From positions 1 through 54,899 of the forward strand of contig UQJV01000008.1 of assembly GCA_900541475.1 (NCBI GenBank): a stretch of DNA of 54,899 nt, in the 5' to 3' direction. Source of the stretch: an uncultured Collinsella sp. Its GTDB lineage: Bacteria > Actinomycetota > Coriobacteriia > Coriobacteriales > Coriobacteriaceae. The translations under genes were made by a program, and so were the position numbers. Positions 6,893 through 16,800 of this stretch are shown here, piece by piece. The stretch's first letter is position 1, and each line of letters begins with the position of its first letter. The notes below the pieces were generated by a model. It was not told the DNA's origin. It was given only the letters and a program-made list of their open reading frames with translations, and searched no databases.

Positions 6893-9800
6893 ATGCCTGT
6901 TCGAATCTATACCACCAATGCCGGCACGGATTTGAGCGATGCCGAGTCGGCGTTGCTTGCCGACCTTATTGCCCGCCACGGACGTGCCGTGCTGCTGGCG
7001 CCTACGTTTGCCGAGCTCGACCTGTGCCGTCATGATGCGGCGGAAGCCGGGGTTTCACTAGGTATCGACTACAAGACGCCTACATCGTGGCTTCGCTCGC
7101 TTTGGGAGCTTTTGGGCGACGGGCGCGGTTTCGTGGACAACCTGCAACGCCAGATGCTGTTTTCGGACATGGTAACGCGTCTCGACGATGCCGATTTGCA
7201 GCCGCTTTCGCGCAGTCAGGGCACGGTGCGCATGCTCGCGCGCATGGCCCGCGACGTGCTGCCGGGTGTGGCGGGGACGACGGCCGAGCGATGCCGTGGA
7301 AACAATTGCCAGCCTGAGCCAAAAAGCGATGCCGAGGCTCGTGTGTTCGAGCTTTTGCGCGCATATGCGGACGGTTTGGACCGTCGAGATATGGTCGAGC
7401 CCTGCGAGGCAGCCGACATTATGGCCGGTGTCCTGGCCGATAGCCTGCCGGCGTGCACCCGCGCCGTATGCGTGCGCGGTATCACGTCGTTTACGTACGC
7501 ACTGCTCGAGCTACTGTCTGCCGTGGCGAACAATGGGGGAGAGGTCGTCGTGCTGCTTGCCCGCGAGCAGGCGGCGATGCGCGAGGAGCTTGCCGTGGCA
7601 TTTGATGCCCGCGGTGTGCTGTTTGAGGTCGCGCCGCTGGGGGAGGACGCCGTCGCGTCTGATGCCGCTTGCGGGACCGCCGCTCAGCCTGCCTTTATTG
7701 AGGTCGCCGGCCCCCATGCCCGTGCTCATGTCTATGCGGACGCCATCGATAAGTTGGTGAAAGCGTGCAAGGAGTCCAAGGCCGATAAAGCCACTGCAAC
7801 GTCCGCCGACCCCGTGCGCGTGCTCGTTGTTTCTGCCCGGGCACCCCAGCTGTTCGGTGAGCTCGCCTCTCGTCTGGCAGCTCGTCATATCGCTGCCGAG
7901 ACAGTTGAGTTCACGGCGTTTTCCCAATCCATTGCGGGCAGGCAGTTTGCGGCGCTTGCCGGCCTGATCGAGCGCATGAAGGCCGCCGATGAGGGTGCGG
8001 CGTCAAAGACCGAGTGGTGGCCCGCGCCGGAGCTTACCGACTGGATTTACAGCCCGCTTTCGGGCGCTGATGCCGTCAATGCCCGTACCTTCGATAAGAA
8101 TATGCGTCTCTCGCGTAGCAAGACTACCGCGGGCGTTAAGAGTCTGCTTCAGAGCGTCCAGGGCCAGGTGAGGGGGGCGCGCAAGGCGGCGAGCGACGAG
8201 AACTGGTTTAAGAACGTGCCGTGTGTGGTTTCGGACGTGTTCCAGGCGCTGTGGCGTGACAGGCCCGTGACGGCGCTCAAGGCCATGCTTGCCGTTGCCG
8301 AGGCGTTGCCCGATCGTTCGCTGGGCAGCTTGGATGGCCAGGCCCGTCGCCAGGCGGAGGTGGCCCTGCTGCGCCACGTCATCGACATCCTTATGAATGG
8401 CGCCCGCGCGCTCGACGTGTCGCAGGCCGCGACCGTGCCCGTGCTCGATGGCATTCGCACCAAGGTGGACAAGCGTAGCACCGCCTACGATTACGAGACC
8501 CACGAGGTTGACCGTGCGCCACGTGCTCAGGTTCGTTTTGCTTCGCTTGCCGATGCGGCGGCTCTGCGCCCCGGCAGCTACGATGCCGTGCTGTTTGCCG
8601 ATGTCGATCTGGACAGCTATCCGCTCTCGCACGAGGAGGGGCCGCTGGCCACGCTGACGGCGAGCCTTGGTCGCGAGGGCGTGACGCTTGAGCCCGCGGC
8701 CTTGCTGCGCGCGCGCTTTGGCCACGCGATGCAGGCGGCACGTGGCCCGGTTGCGCTTGCCCGCGTGACGCACGATCGCCAGGCGCGCGAGTGCTATCCG
8801 GCTGCCGTGTGGACCGAGTTGCGGGCGCATGCCGAGGCCGCTGACAACGCTAAGGCCGCTGGCGCTGACGAGGCCGCTGACGACGCTAAAGCCGCTGGCA
8901 CCGACAAAGCGAAGTGCGTGGGTGAGGGCGATATCGTAAGGGACTTCGATCCCGCGGCAGGCGAAGGTCTCAAGCGCGAGCGCGTGACCTGTGAAGCCCC
9001 TCAGCATCTGAGCGCCGAGGCCGTGCCGTATTTGGTCCTGCGTCGTCGCGATGGCGAGGGCGAGGACGCGCCACTCGTGCCGCGCCTGACGTCCGCCTCG
9101 CAGATTGAGGCCTATTCCACCTGCCCGCTGTGCTGGTTCGTCTCGTATCGCGTCAAACCTCAGTCCATCGATGCGGGCTTTGGCAACATGGAGAAGGGCA
9201 ACTTTGTCCATGACGTGCTGGAGCACTTGCATGCACGTCTTCCGCAGGAGGGCATGGAGCGCGTGACGCCCATGAATCTGCCGCGCGCGAAAGAGCTGCT
9301 GCACGAGGTCTTTGCCGAGACCCTGGCCGAGCACGCCGGCAAGCGCGGTACCGAGGGCCCGCTGGTGCCGCTCTCTCCAGTGGAGGAGCGCCAGGTGGCC
9401 GAGATCTTGCCGCAACTGGAGGGCGTGCTCGCCTACGAGTCCGAGGCGCTCGCGCCCTTCGCGCCGCGCTACCTGGAGTTTGCGTTCAACGAGCTCCAGG
9501 TCGAGTATGCCGGCTGGCCGCTCGGCGGGCGCATCGACCGCGTGGATGTGGACGCCGAGAACCGCGCTGTGGTGATTGACTACAAGCATCGTTCGGGTGT
9601 CGAGGAGTTTAAGCTCGCCGACCCCACGGTGCGCGACGAGGAGTCGGGCGAGGCCCCCATCGACGATCCGCGCTGGCTGCCGCCCCATACCCAGACACTC
9701 ATCTACGCGCAGGCCATGCGCCGGGCGCTGGGTCTAGATGCCCGTGCGGCGCTCTATTTTTCGACCAAGGGCGGCAAGCCCGCACTGCGTGGTGCCGCAA

Positions 9801-10045
9801 GTGCCGAGTTGCTCGAGGAAGAGCGCGGCGACGGCCGCATTCCGGGCCTCAAGAAGGGCTTTCCGGGCGAGGGCGGCAACATGGACTTCGATGCGCTGCT
9901 CGACCGCGTGGAGACCGGCATTGCCGAGCGCCTGCGCGAGCTCGAGGCGGGCAACGTTGCCGCTGTCGACCCAACGTCGGCTCAGGCCGCGCATGCGCGC
10001 TGCTCGTATAACCACGAAGGAACGTTTGTAAGGAGGGACGTGTAG
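6893..10045 (+). CDS. AddB-like PD-(D/E)XK nuclease subunit
   Basis: A 1050-aa protein occupying the AddB/RexB position immediately upstream of an AddA-like helicase (stop to start 3 nt). The C-terminal third holds a RecB-type nuclease: SASQIEAYSTCPLCWFVSY (about 740), then GGRIDRVDVDA and VVIDYKHR (about 875-900), with the Asp and the Asp-Tyr-Lys metal and catalytic residues. The N-terminal two thirds are helicase-like without a visible Walker A, as in AddB. Unlike Bacillus AddB, the C-terminus has one cysteine (ARCSYNHEGTF) instead of three, so a complete iron-sulfur staple is doubtful. The start ATG has GCGGAGGA just upstream. With its partner it would resect double-strand breaks for RecA. 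An Ala/Asp/Lys-rich low-complexity insert lies around residues 640-680. Confidence 0.85.
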   Translation: MPVRIYTTNAGTDLSDAESALLADLIARHGRAVLLAPTFAELDLCRHDAAEAGVSLGIDYKTPTSWLRSLWELLGDGRGFVDNLQRQMLFSDMVTRLDDADLQPLSRSQGTVRMLARMARDVLPGVAGTTAERCRGNNCQPEPKSDAEARVFELLRAYADGLDRRDMVEPCEAADIMAGVLADSLPACTRAVCVRGITSFTYALLELLSAVANNGGEVVVLLAREQAAMREELAVAFDARGVLFEVAPLGEDAVASDAACGTAAQPAFIEVAGPHARAHVYADAIDKLVKACKESKADKATATSADPVRVLVVSARAPQLFGELASRLAARHIAAETVEFTAFSQSIAGRQFAALAGLIERMKAADEGAASKTEWWPAPELTDWIYSPLSGADAVNARTFDKNMRLSRSKTTAGVKSLLQSVQGQVRGARKAASDENWFKNVPCVVSDVFQALWRDRPVTALKAMLAVAEALPDRSLGSLDGQARRQAEVALLRHVIDILMNGARALDVSQAATVPVLDGIRTKVDKRSTAYDYETHEVDRAPRAQVRFASLADAAALRPGSYDAVLFADVDLDSYPLSHEEGPLATLTASLGREGVTLEPAALLRARFGHAMQAARGPVALARVTHDRQARECYPAAVWTELRAHAEAADNAKAAGADEAADDAKAAGTDKAKCVGEGDIVRDFDPAAGEGLKRERVTCEAPQHLSAEAVPYLVLRRRDGEGEDAPLVPRLTSASQIEAYSTCPLCWFVSYRVKPQSIDAGFGNMEKGNFVHDVLEHLHARLPQEGMERVTPMNLPRAKELLHEVFAETLAEHAGKRGTEGPLVPLSPVEERQVAEILPQLEGVLAYESEALAPFAPRYLEFAFNELQVEYAGWPLGGRIDRVDVDAENRAVVIDYKHRSGVEEFKLADPTVRDEESGEAPIDDPRWLPPHTQTLIYAQAMRRALGLDARAALYFSTKGGKPALRGAASAELLEEERGDGRIPGLKKGFPGEGGNMDFDALLDRVETGIAERLRELEAGNVAAVDPTSAQAAHARCSYNHEGTFVRRDV

Positions 10046-10048
10046 ACC

Positions 10049-13000
10049 ATGGATCTTTCGACCTTGATGCCGCAACAGCTGCAAGTCGTCAAAACGCTCG
10101 ACCGTCCGCTGTTTGTCTCGGCGGGTGCCGGCTCGGGCAAGACCTTTACCCTCACGCGCCGCATCGTCTATGCGCTCTCGCCCGAATCCGGTCCGTTTGT
10201 CGAGCATCTGGACCAGGTGCTCGCCATTACCTTTACCAAAGACGCCGCGGCCGAGATTCGCGACCGCGTGCGCCGTGCGCTTATCGAAGAGGGCATGGAC
10301 GAGGAAGCGCTGACCGTCGACGACGCGTGGATCTCGACCATCCACGGTATGTGCTCGCGTATCCTGCGCGCGCATGCGCTGGAGCTGGGCATCGACCCCG
10401 AGTTCACGGTGCTCACCGATACCGATGAGCTTATGGATCAGGCTGTCGAGCATGTGCTGGGGCGCGCGACGGCGCCCGATGCCGCGCCCGAGCTTGCCGC
10501 CTCGCTTAAGACCCTCTACGCTTGGTATCCCATGGCGGGCGAGGGCGGGCCGTTTGGCGCCGGTACCACCATCAAAGGCCTGGTGCGCGACCTGTTGGAG
10601 CTATCGAGCCAGCTGCCGGGCGGCATGGACGATGTGTGCGTGGCGCGCGGCCAGGCCGACACCTCGGCGCTTGCCGATGCCTATCGTGCGGCGCTGGGCG
10701 CAAGCAAGGCCACGACCGAGAAAGCGCAGGCGGCACTCGACGCCATCGACGCGTTCGAGGCGAGCGGCAAAACCATGGAGGATGCGGCGCGACTCATGAT
10801 GTCGTGCAGCATGCCGCGCGCGAGCAAGGCGTTTCCTAAGGAGCAGGTGGAGCTACTCAAGGCCGAGGCGGCTGATGCGTTTATCAATATCGTGCTTGCC
10901 TGCGGCGGTCCGGCGCTCGATGCGCTGGTGGGGCTCGCCCGTGCCGTAGAGGCGGAGTACCGTGCGCTCAAGGCCGGCCAGTCCGCGCTCGATAACAACG
11001 ACCTGCTGCGCATAGCGTACGAGGCGCTGCGCGACTACCCGGCTATTCGAGCTGCCTATGAGGGCCGCTTTAAGATGGTCATGATCGACGAGTTCCAGGA
11101 TACCGACCAGATGCAGGTCGATCTGATTCGCTATCTGACGGGTGCGGGCGAGCGCGCGCTGTGCACCGTGGGCGATGCACAGCAGTCGATCTACCGCTTC
11201 CGAGGCGCCGAGGTCGAGGTGTTCCGTCGCCAAGAGCGCAAGGTGGGCTCCTCTGCTGCGCCCGAGGCGACTGCCGTGGCCGACGCCCCTGCTGGCGAGC
11301 TCGTTAAACTCGTGCGCAACTTCCGCAGTCATGACGAGGTGCTGCGTTACGTAGCGCGCGTCTTCGACGGCGATACCGGTGGTTTGATGCAGGGGTTCTT
11401 GGATCTTGAGCCGAGTGACGATCGCGAGGACAAGCTCAAGGCAAAGGCTTCGCGCCGCCAGGCGCTGCTTGTTGCCGGCGGCAGCACCCAGGAACGAACG
11501 CAGGCGAAAGCCCGTGCGATTGCGGAGCGGTTCCAAGCGCTCGTTAAAGCGGGCCAGCCCCAGGGCAGCATGGTGTTGTTGCTGGGCCGTATGACTAATG
11601 CCGACGTCTACGCGCAGGCTTTCCGCGACCAGGGACTCGACTGCGTTATCGCGGGAGGTTCAGTCTTTGCCCAGGCTGCCGAGGTCCAAACGGTGCGTGC
11701 CCTGGTGTGCGCGCTTGCCAATCCGGCCGATACGGCGCAGGGTCTCATGCCACTGCTGGCCTCGCCGATGTTTGCACTCGGCGCTCAGGAGTTCCTGGCG
11801 CTAGCGACCAAACTCGACGATCAGACGGGTGAGACGTCGCGCCGCAACATCGATGCGGGCATCATGAGTGATTTCGACGTGCCGGGTTTGCAAGACTTGC
11901 CGCTCGTGACGCGCGCCCGCGAGGTGCTGCGGTATGCGCTTCGTCGCGTGGGTCGCGATTCGTTCGCCTCCATCGCGCGCGACGCGGTCAATGCCTCCGG
12001 CTGGTTCGTGCGCCTGGCGCAGCGCGGCCCCGAGGGGAAGGCCATTGCCGCCAACGTGCTCAAGGCGCTCGACGCCGTGGCCGAGGCAGAGGCCGAGCTC
12101 GGCAATTCTCCGCGCTCCATCGCGCTCGCCTTCGACCGCTTCTTGGCGGGCAAGGAGGCCCCGGGCGCGCTCAACGAGGAGGGTGACGGCGCGGTACGCA
12201 TCATGACCGTGCATGCGTCCAAGGGTCTGGAGTATCCGGTCGTGGCGGTTGCCGAGTGTTTTGGCGTGCGCAAGCCGTCCGGTGCGGCGCAGATGGGTCG
12301 CGTCGAGGGCGGAGCGCAGGTCGTGGCGCTGCCGGCACGCTTCGACGGCGTTAAACTCGCGGACGGTACGTTCGTGAAGGGCGATGACGTCAAAAAGCAG
12401 TTTGAACACGCGTTTAAGGGCAAGGGCACGTCGCTGTGGTTGCCGCCAGAGCTTATGGAGGACGTATGCGCGACGGGCTCTCCCGCCGAGGCATTTGCCC
12501 GTCTGCGCAACGACGACCTGCAACTTTCGCTCGAAGAGCGGGCTCGTCTGCTCTATGTCGCCATGACGCGTGCGCGCGAGCTGGTGATCTTGGCGATGGA
12601 TGCCGGCGTGAGCCGTGGCAAGGTGACGGCGCCGACCTTCGACGTCGAGATCGATCTGACCTACGACGTGCTGCGCCGCATCCTGCCGGCCGACAGTCTG
12701 GACATGCCGCAGCTCGATAGCGACCGTTTGGTGTTCGACAACTCCAAGCCGGGCGACTACGAGCTTATCTCGCTGGCGGACTTTACGTTTGGCGAGCAGG
12801 CGTTTGAGGCCAACGCTTCGCTGGATGTCGAGGGCAGGCTTGTTCGCGGCGATGCCGATGCCGCCGATAATGCTGCGCGCTCAACCGTGCCCGGTCCTGC
12901 CGACCCCAAGCCCGATTCGTTTGAGCTTGTGTATCCCCAGGCAGTGGGCGTGCGCATGGGCATCTGTCCGTATCCGATGCGTGATTCGTATAGCTACTCG

Positions 13001-13675
13001 TCAATCGCCGCGGCGCTCCATGCCGAGACGGAAGATCGTGCCGCCGAGGCACACGTGCCCATGGACGAGGTCGGCGATGATGCGGAGTCGGATGGCTCGG
13101 AGATGACGGATGCAGACGTGGCCGCCGTTGGGCCCGCCGGCAACCCCATGGCGCTGGGCTCGGCGTTCCACGCCGCTTGCCAGTGGCTCATCGAGATGGG
13201 TGCCGATGCGCTGCCCGCTGCGCGCGCCGATGCGCTGGCGCGCCTGTGGCGCCTGACGCCGGAGCAGCGCGAGCGCTTCGATGTCGCCCTGAATCGCTGG
13301 CTCAAGTCGGCTGTTCGTGCTGACCTGCTCGCGTGGCCGTGCGTTCGTGCCGAGGTGCCGTTCTTTTCGCTGGGCTGCGAGGACGAGGACATCGCTCGCT
13401 ACGGTGCATATGCCGAAGGCGCCATCGACGCTTTGGCGACGAACCCGGCCGATCCGTCACGCGCACTGGTCATCGACTACAAGACGGGCGGCACGCCGGA
13501 TGAGACGCCCGACCAGCTGCTCGAGAAGCACGCCCTGCAGGCGCGCGTCTACGCTGATGTTCTGCACAAGGCGGGCTTTGAGGCCGTGACCGTCAAGTTC
13601 GTCCGCGTGGAGCAGCCGGATCCAACCATCTTCGTCGAACCCGCCGAGCCCCAAGTAGTCACCTACAACTTCTAG
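10049..13675 (+). CDS. addA: AddA-like UvrD/Rep helicase-nuclease
   Basis: A 1208-aa superfamily 1A helicase fused to a RecB-family nuclease, the architecture of AddA. Visible motifs are Walker A SAGAGSGKT (about 23-31), ITFTKDAAAEIRDRVRRAL, Walker B MIDEFQDTD (about 345), GDAQQSIYRFRGAE (about 374), NFRS (about 424), TVHASKGLEYPVV (about 720), LLYVAMTRARELV (about 833), and the nuclease signatures EGAIDALA and ALVIDYKTGG (about 1142). It starts 3 nt after the upstream nuclease gene, with AAGGAGG inside the end of that gene, so the two are translationally coupled. It acts on DNA ends as a heterodimer with the upstream protein. The subunit name follows the architecture; the closest named homologue was not searched. 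Confidence 0.92.
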   Translation: MDLSTLMPQQLQVVKTLDRPLFVSAGAGSGKTFTLTRRIVYALSPESGPFVEHLDQVLAITFTKDAAAEIRDRVRRALIEEGMDEEALTVDDAWISTIHGMCSRILRAHALELGIDPEFTVLTDTDELMDQAVEHVLGRATAPDAAPELAASLKTLYAWYPMAGEGGPFGAGTTIKGLVRDLLELSSQLPGGMDDVCVARGQADTSALADAYRAALGASKATTEKAQAALDAIDAFEASGKTMEDAARLMMSCSMPRASKAFPKEQVELLKAEAADAFINIVLACGGPALDALVGLARAVEAEYRALKAGQSALDNNDLLRIAYEALRDYPAIRAAYEGRFKMVMIDEFQDTDQMQVDLIRYLTGAGERALCTVGDAQQSIYRFRGAEVEVFRRQERKVGSSAAPEATAVADAPAGELVKLVRNFRSHDEVLRYVARVFDGDTGGLMQGFLDLEPSDDREDKLKAKASRRQALLVAGGSTQERTQAKARAIAERFQALVKAGQPQGSMVLLLGRMTNADVYAQAFRDQGLDCVIAGGSVFAQAAEVQTVRALVCALANPADTAQGLMPLLASPMFALGAQEFLALATKLDDQTGETSRRNIDAGIMSDFDVPGLQDLPLVTRAREVLRYALRRVGRDSFASIARDAVNASGWFVRLAQRGPEGKAIAANVLKALDAVAEAEAELGNSPRSIALAFDRFLAGKEAPGALNEEGDGAVRIMTVHASKGLEYPVVAVAECFGVRKPSGAAQMGRVEGGAQVVALPARFDGVKLADGTFVKGDDVKKQFEHAFKGKGTSLWLPPELMEDVCATGSPAEAFARLRNDDLQLSLEERARLLYVAMTRARELVILAMDAGVSRGKVTAPTFDVEIDLTYDVLRRILPADSLDMPQLDSDRLVFDNSKPGDYELISLADFTFGEQAFEANASLDVEGRLVRGDADAADNAARSTVPGPADPKPDSFELVYPQAVGVRMGICPYPMRDSYSYSSIAAALHAETEDRAAEAHVPMDEVGDDAESDGSEMTDADVAAVGPAGNPMALGSAFHAACQWLIEMGADALPAARADALARLWRLTPEQRERFDVALNRWLKSAVRADLLAWPCVRAEVPFFSLGCEDEDIARYGAYAEGAIDALATNPADPSRALVIDYKTGGTPDETPDQLLEKHALQARVYADVLHKAGFEAVTVKFVRVEQPDPTIFVEPAEPQVVTYNF

Positions 13676-13687
13676 TCCTCAGATAAC

Positions 13688-13750
13688 TTGCGGTGGAATA
13701 GTTCCTGCATTGCGGCCCAGGTGGCCCAAGCGGGAACTATTCCACCGCAA
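13688..13750. repeat. Inverted repeat with 18-bp arms after addA
   Basis: TTGCGGTGGAATAGTTCC (13688-13705) and its exact reverse complement (13733-13750) flank a 27-nt centre. There is no T-run on either side, so it is a poor intrinsic terminator; it looks like another short intergenic palindrome. It may still act as an RNA hairpin at the end of the addA message. Confidence 0.75.
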
Positions 13751-13851
13751 CTGCAAGAGGAGCCGTGTGGGTTTGGCTAGGTTCGGGTGCCGTCCGCGCC
13801 GTGCGGTAAAATCGTTCAGTCAGAACACGAACCCGCATCGGAGCTCATCAC

Positions 13852-16800
13852 ATGGCATTCGTCCATCTGCACAACCACACTGTCTTTTCCATGCTCGACG
13901 GCGCAACCCGTATCCAGGATATGGTCAACCGTGCCGTTGAGCTGGGCATGCCCGCCGTGGCCATTACCGACCACGGCTACATGTATGGCGTGCCCGACCT
14001 GGCGCTGGCCTGCGACGCCGTCAACCACAACACGCCCGAGTACAAAACCTGGAGCCACGACAAGGCCTTCTTGGAAAAGGACCGTCGTGACGAGCTGGTG
14101 GAGCCCGATCCCGAGGAAAACCCGCGCGAGCATGCCCAGTATGTGAAGGACATGGCCATGTGGGACGAGAAGGGCAATATCGACGAGCTCAAGCCGCCCC
14201 TGGTCATCAAACCCATCTTTGGCTGCGAGGTCTACTTTACGCCGGACGAGACGCTCGCCCGCGACCACAAGCCCGAGCTCTACCACATGATCCTTCTGGC
14301 CAAGGACCAGGAGGGCTATGTCAACCTGATGCAGACGGTTTCCGAGGCCGCCGTGCAGGGCTTTTACTACAAGCCGCGCGTGACGCTCGACAACCTGCGC
14401 CGCCACGCCAAGGGCATGATCTGCACGAGCGCCTGCATCGCGGGCATCATCCCCAAATACATCGACCGCGGCGACATGGAAGGCGCCATCAAGTGGGCCG
14501 AAACCTTCCGCGACACCTTCGATCCCGGCGACTTCTATATCGAGATTCAGGAACACGGCATTACCACCGATAATGGCCTGACCGACGAGCAGATGGACCG
14601 TACGCTCATCGACATCGCCAAACAGGTGGGCGTCAAGGTCATCGCTACCAACGACTTTCACTACCTGCGCCGCGAGGACGCGCCCGTGCAGGACGTCATC
14701 ATGTGCATCGGCATGAACGCCAAGGTCGACGACCCCAACCGCATGCGCATGACCGGCTCGGAGTTTTATATGAAGACCGAGGAGGAGATGCGGGCGATGT
14801 TCCCGTATTGCCCCGAGGCCTGTGACAACACGCTCGAGATTGCCGACAAGTGCTACGTGGAACTGGACTGGGACTCCATCATCCTGCCGCGCTTCCCGTT
14901 GCTCGATCCCGGCGAGACGCACGAGAGCCAGTTCCGCCGCGAGTGCGAGAAGGGCCTGCGCCAGCACTACGGTGACGACTGGGCCACGCGCGAGATCGGC
15001 GGCGTCAACATCAAAGAGCGCTTTGAGTACGAATACAAGGTCATCTGCGACAAGGGCTTTGCCGCCTACTTTTTGATCGTCGCCGAGTACGTGCAATGGG
15101 CTAAGGACAACGGCATCGGCGTCGGCCCCGGCCGTGGCTCGGCCGCCGGCGCTATCGTCGCCTACGCCATGAACATCACCGCGTTTGACCCGCTCGAGAA
15201 CGGCCTGATGTTCGAGAGGTTCCTGTCCCCGCAGCGTACCGAGATGCCCGATATCGATATGGACTTCGACGATGAGCGGCGCCTCGAGGTCGTGGAGCAC
15301 GTTCGCCAGCTCTACGGCCCCGAGAAGGTCACCCACGTCATCACCTACTCGACCATTAAGGCCAAGCAGGCCATCAACGACGCCGCGCGCGTCCTGGACT
15401 ACCCGGTCTACATGGGCCAGCGCCTGTCCAAGATGGTCTCGAGCGACCCCAAGGTCAAGCTCAAGCAGGTGCTCGAAAAACAACCCGGCAAAGAGGATCT
15501 GTTTAACCCCGACTTTGCCGAGGCCTATAAAAAGGACGACGACGCCCGCCGCATCATCGACACGGCGCTCTCGATTGAGGGCCTCACCCGTGGCGAGGGC
15601 GTGCACGCGTGCGCCGTTCTGATCTGCCGCGACCCCGTCAACGAGCATGTGCCCACCAAGCTCGACACCAAGGGCGGCGTCGAGATTACCCAGTACGAGG
15701 GCCATACCGTTGCCGACATGGGCCTGCTCAAGATGGACTTCTTGGGCCTGCGCACGCTGACGGTTATCTCCAAGGCCAAGGCAAACATCAAAAAGAACTT
15801 CGGCATCGACATCAAAGAGGAAGAGATTCCCTTTGACGACCCCGAGATCTTTAAGCTCATGGGTTCCGGCCACACCGCCGGCGTCTTCCAGGTCGAGTCC
15901 GCCGGCATGACGGCCACGATCAAGAACATGAAGCCCACCGAGTACAAGCACGTCGTGGCATTGATCGCTCTGTACCGCCCGGGCCCGCTGGGCGCCGGCA
16001 TGGTCTCGTCCTACATCAACCGTATGAACGGCAAGGAGCCGGCTGTCTCCTACGACGACCGCCTGGACGACATCCTGGGCGAAACCTACGGCACCATGGT
16101 TTACCAGGAGCAGGTTATGCTCATCTCCGTCGAGATGTGCGGCTTCTCCAAGGGCGAATCGGACTCGCGTATCCGTAAGCCCGTGGCTAAGAAAAAGATC
16201 AAGCTGCTCACGTCGACGGTGCTCCACTGGGAGGATGGCTCGGACGAGACCACCTACGACCACTGGATGAACGGCGCTATCAAGAACAACTACACGCGCG
16301 AGGTCGCCCAGAAGATTTGGGACGATGTTCTCGAGTTCGCCTCCTACGCCTTCAACAAGTCGCACTCCGCCGGCTACGCCATCCTGGTTATGCAGACGGC
16401 GTGGCTTAAGGCGCACTATCCGCACGAGTACATGGCGGCCGTCCTGACGTCCTACACGGGCAAGACCGACAAGATCGTGCACTACGTCTCGGCGTGCCGT
16501 CACGACGGCATTCCCGTGCTGTCGCCAGATGTCAACGAGTCCGGTACCGAGTTCACGGCTACCAAGGAGGGCGTGCGCTTTGGTCTGGCCGGCATTCGAG
16601 GCGTGGGCACCGGCGTGGCGCAGGCGATTATCGCTGAGCGCGAGGCGGGCGGCCCGTTTAAGACGCTGCACGACTTTGTCGAGCGCGTGGACTCCAGCCA
16701 GGCAAACCGTCGCGTGATCGAATCGCTCATCAAGGCAGGCGCCTTCGACTCCACGGGGTATCCGCGTCGCCAGATGATGCACTTTGTGGATAAGAACAAC

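Noticed and set aside
8003..9688. 561-codon minus-strand frame opposite the AddB-like gene
   Set aside because: Antisense shadow with no supporting start signal or family motif.
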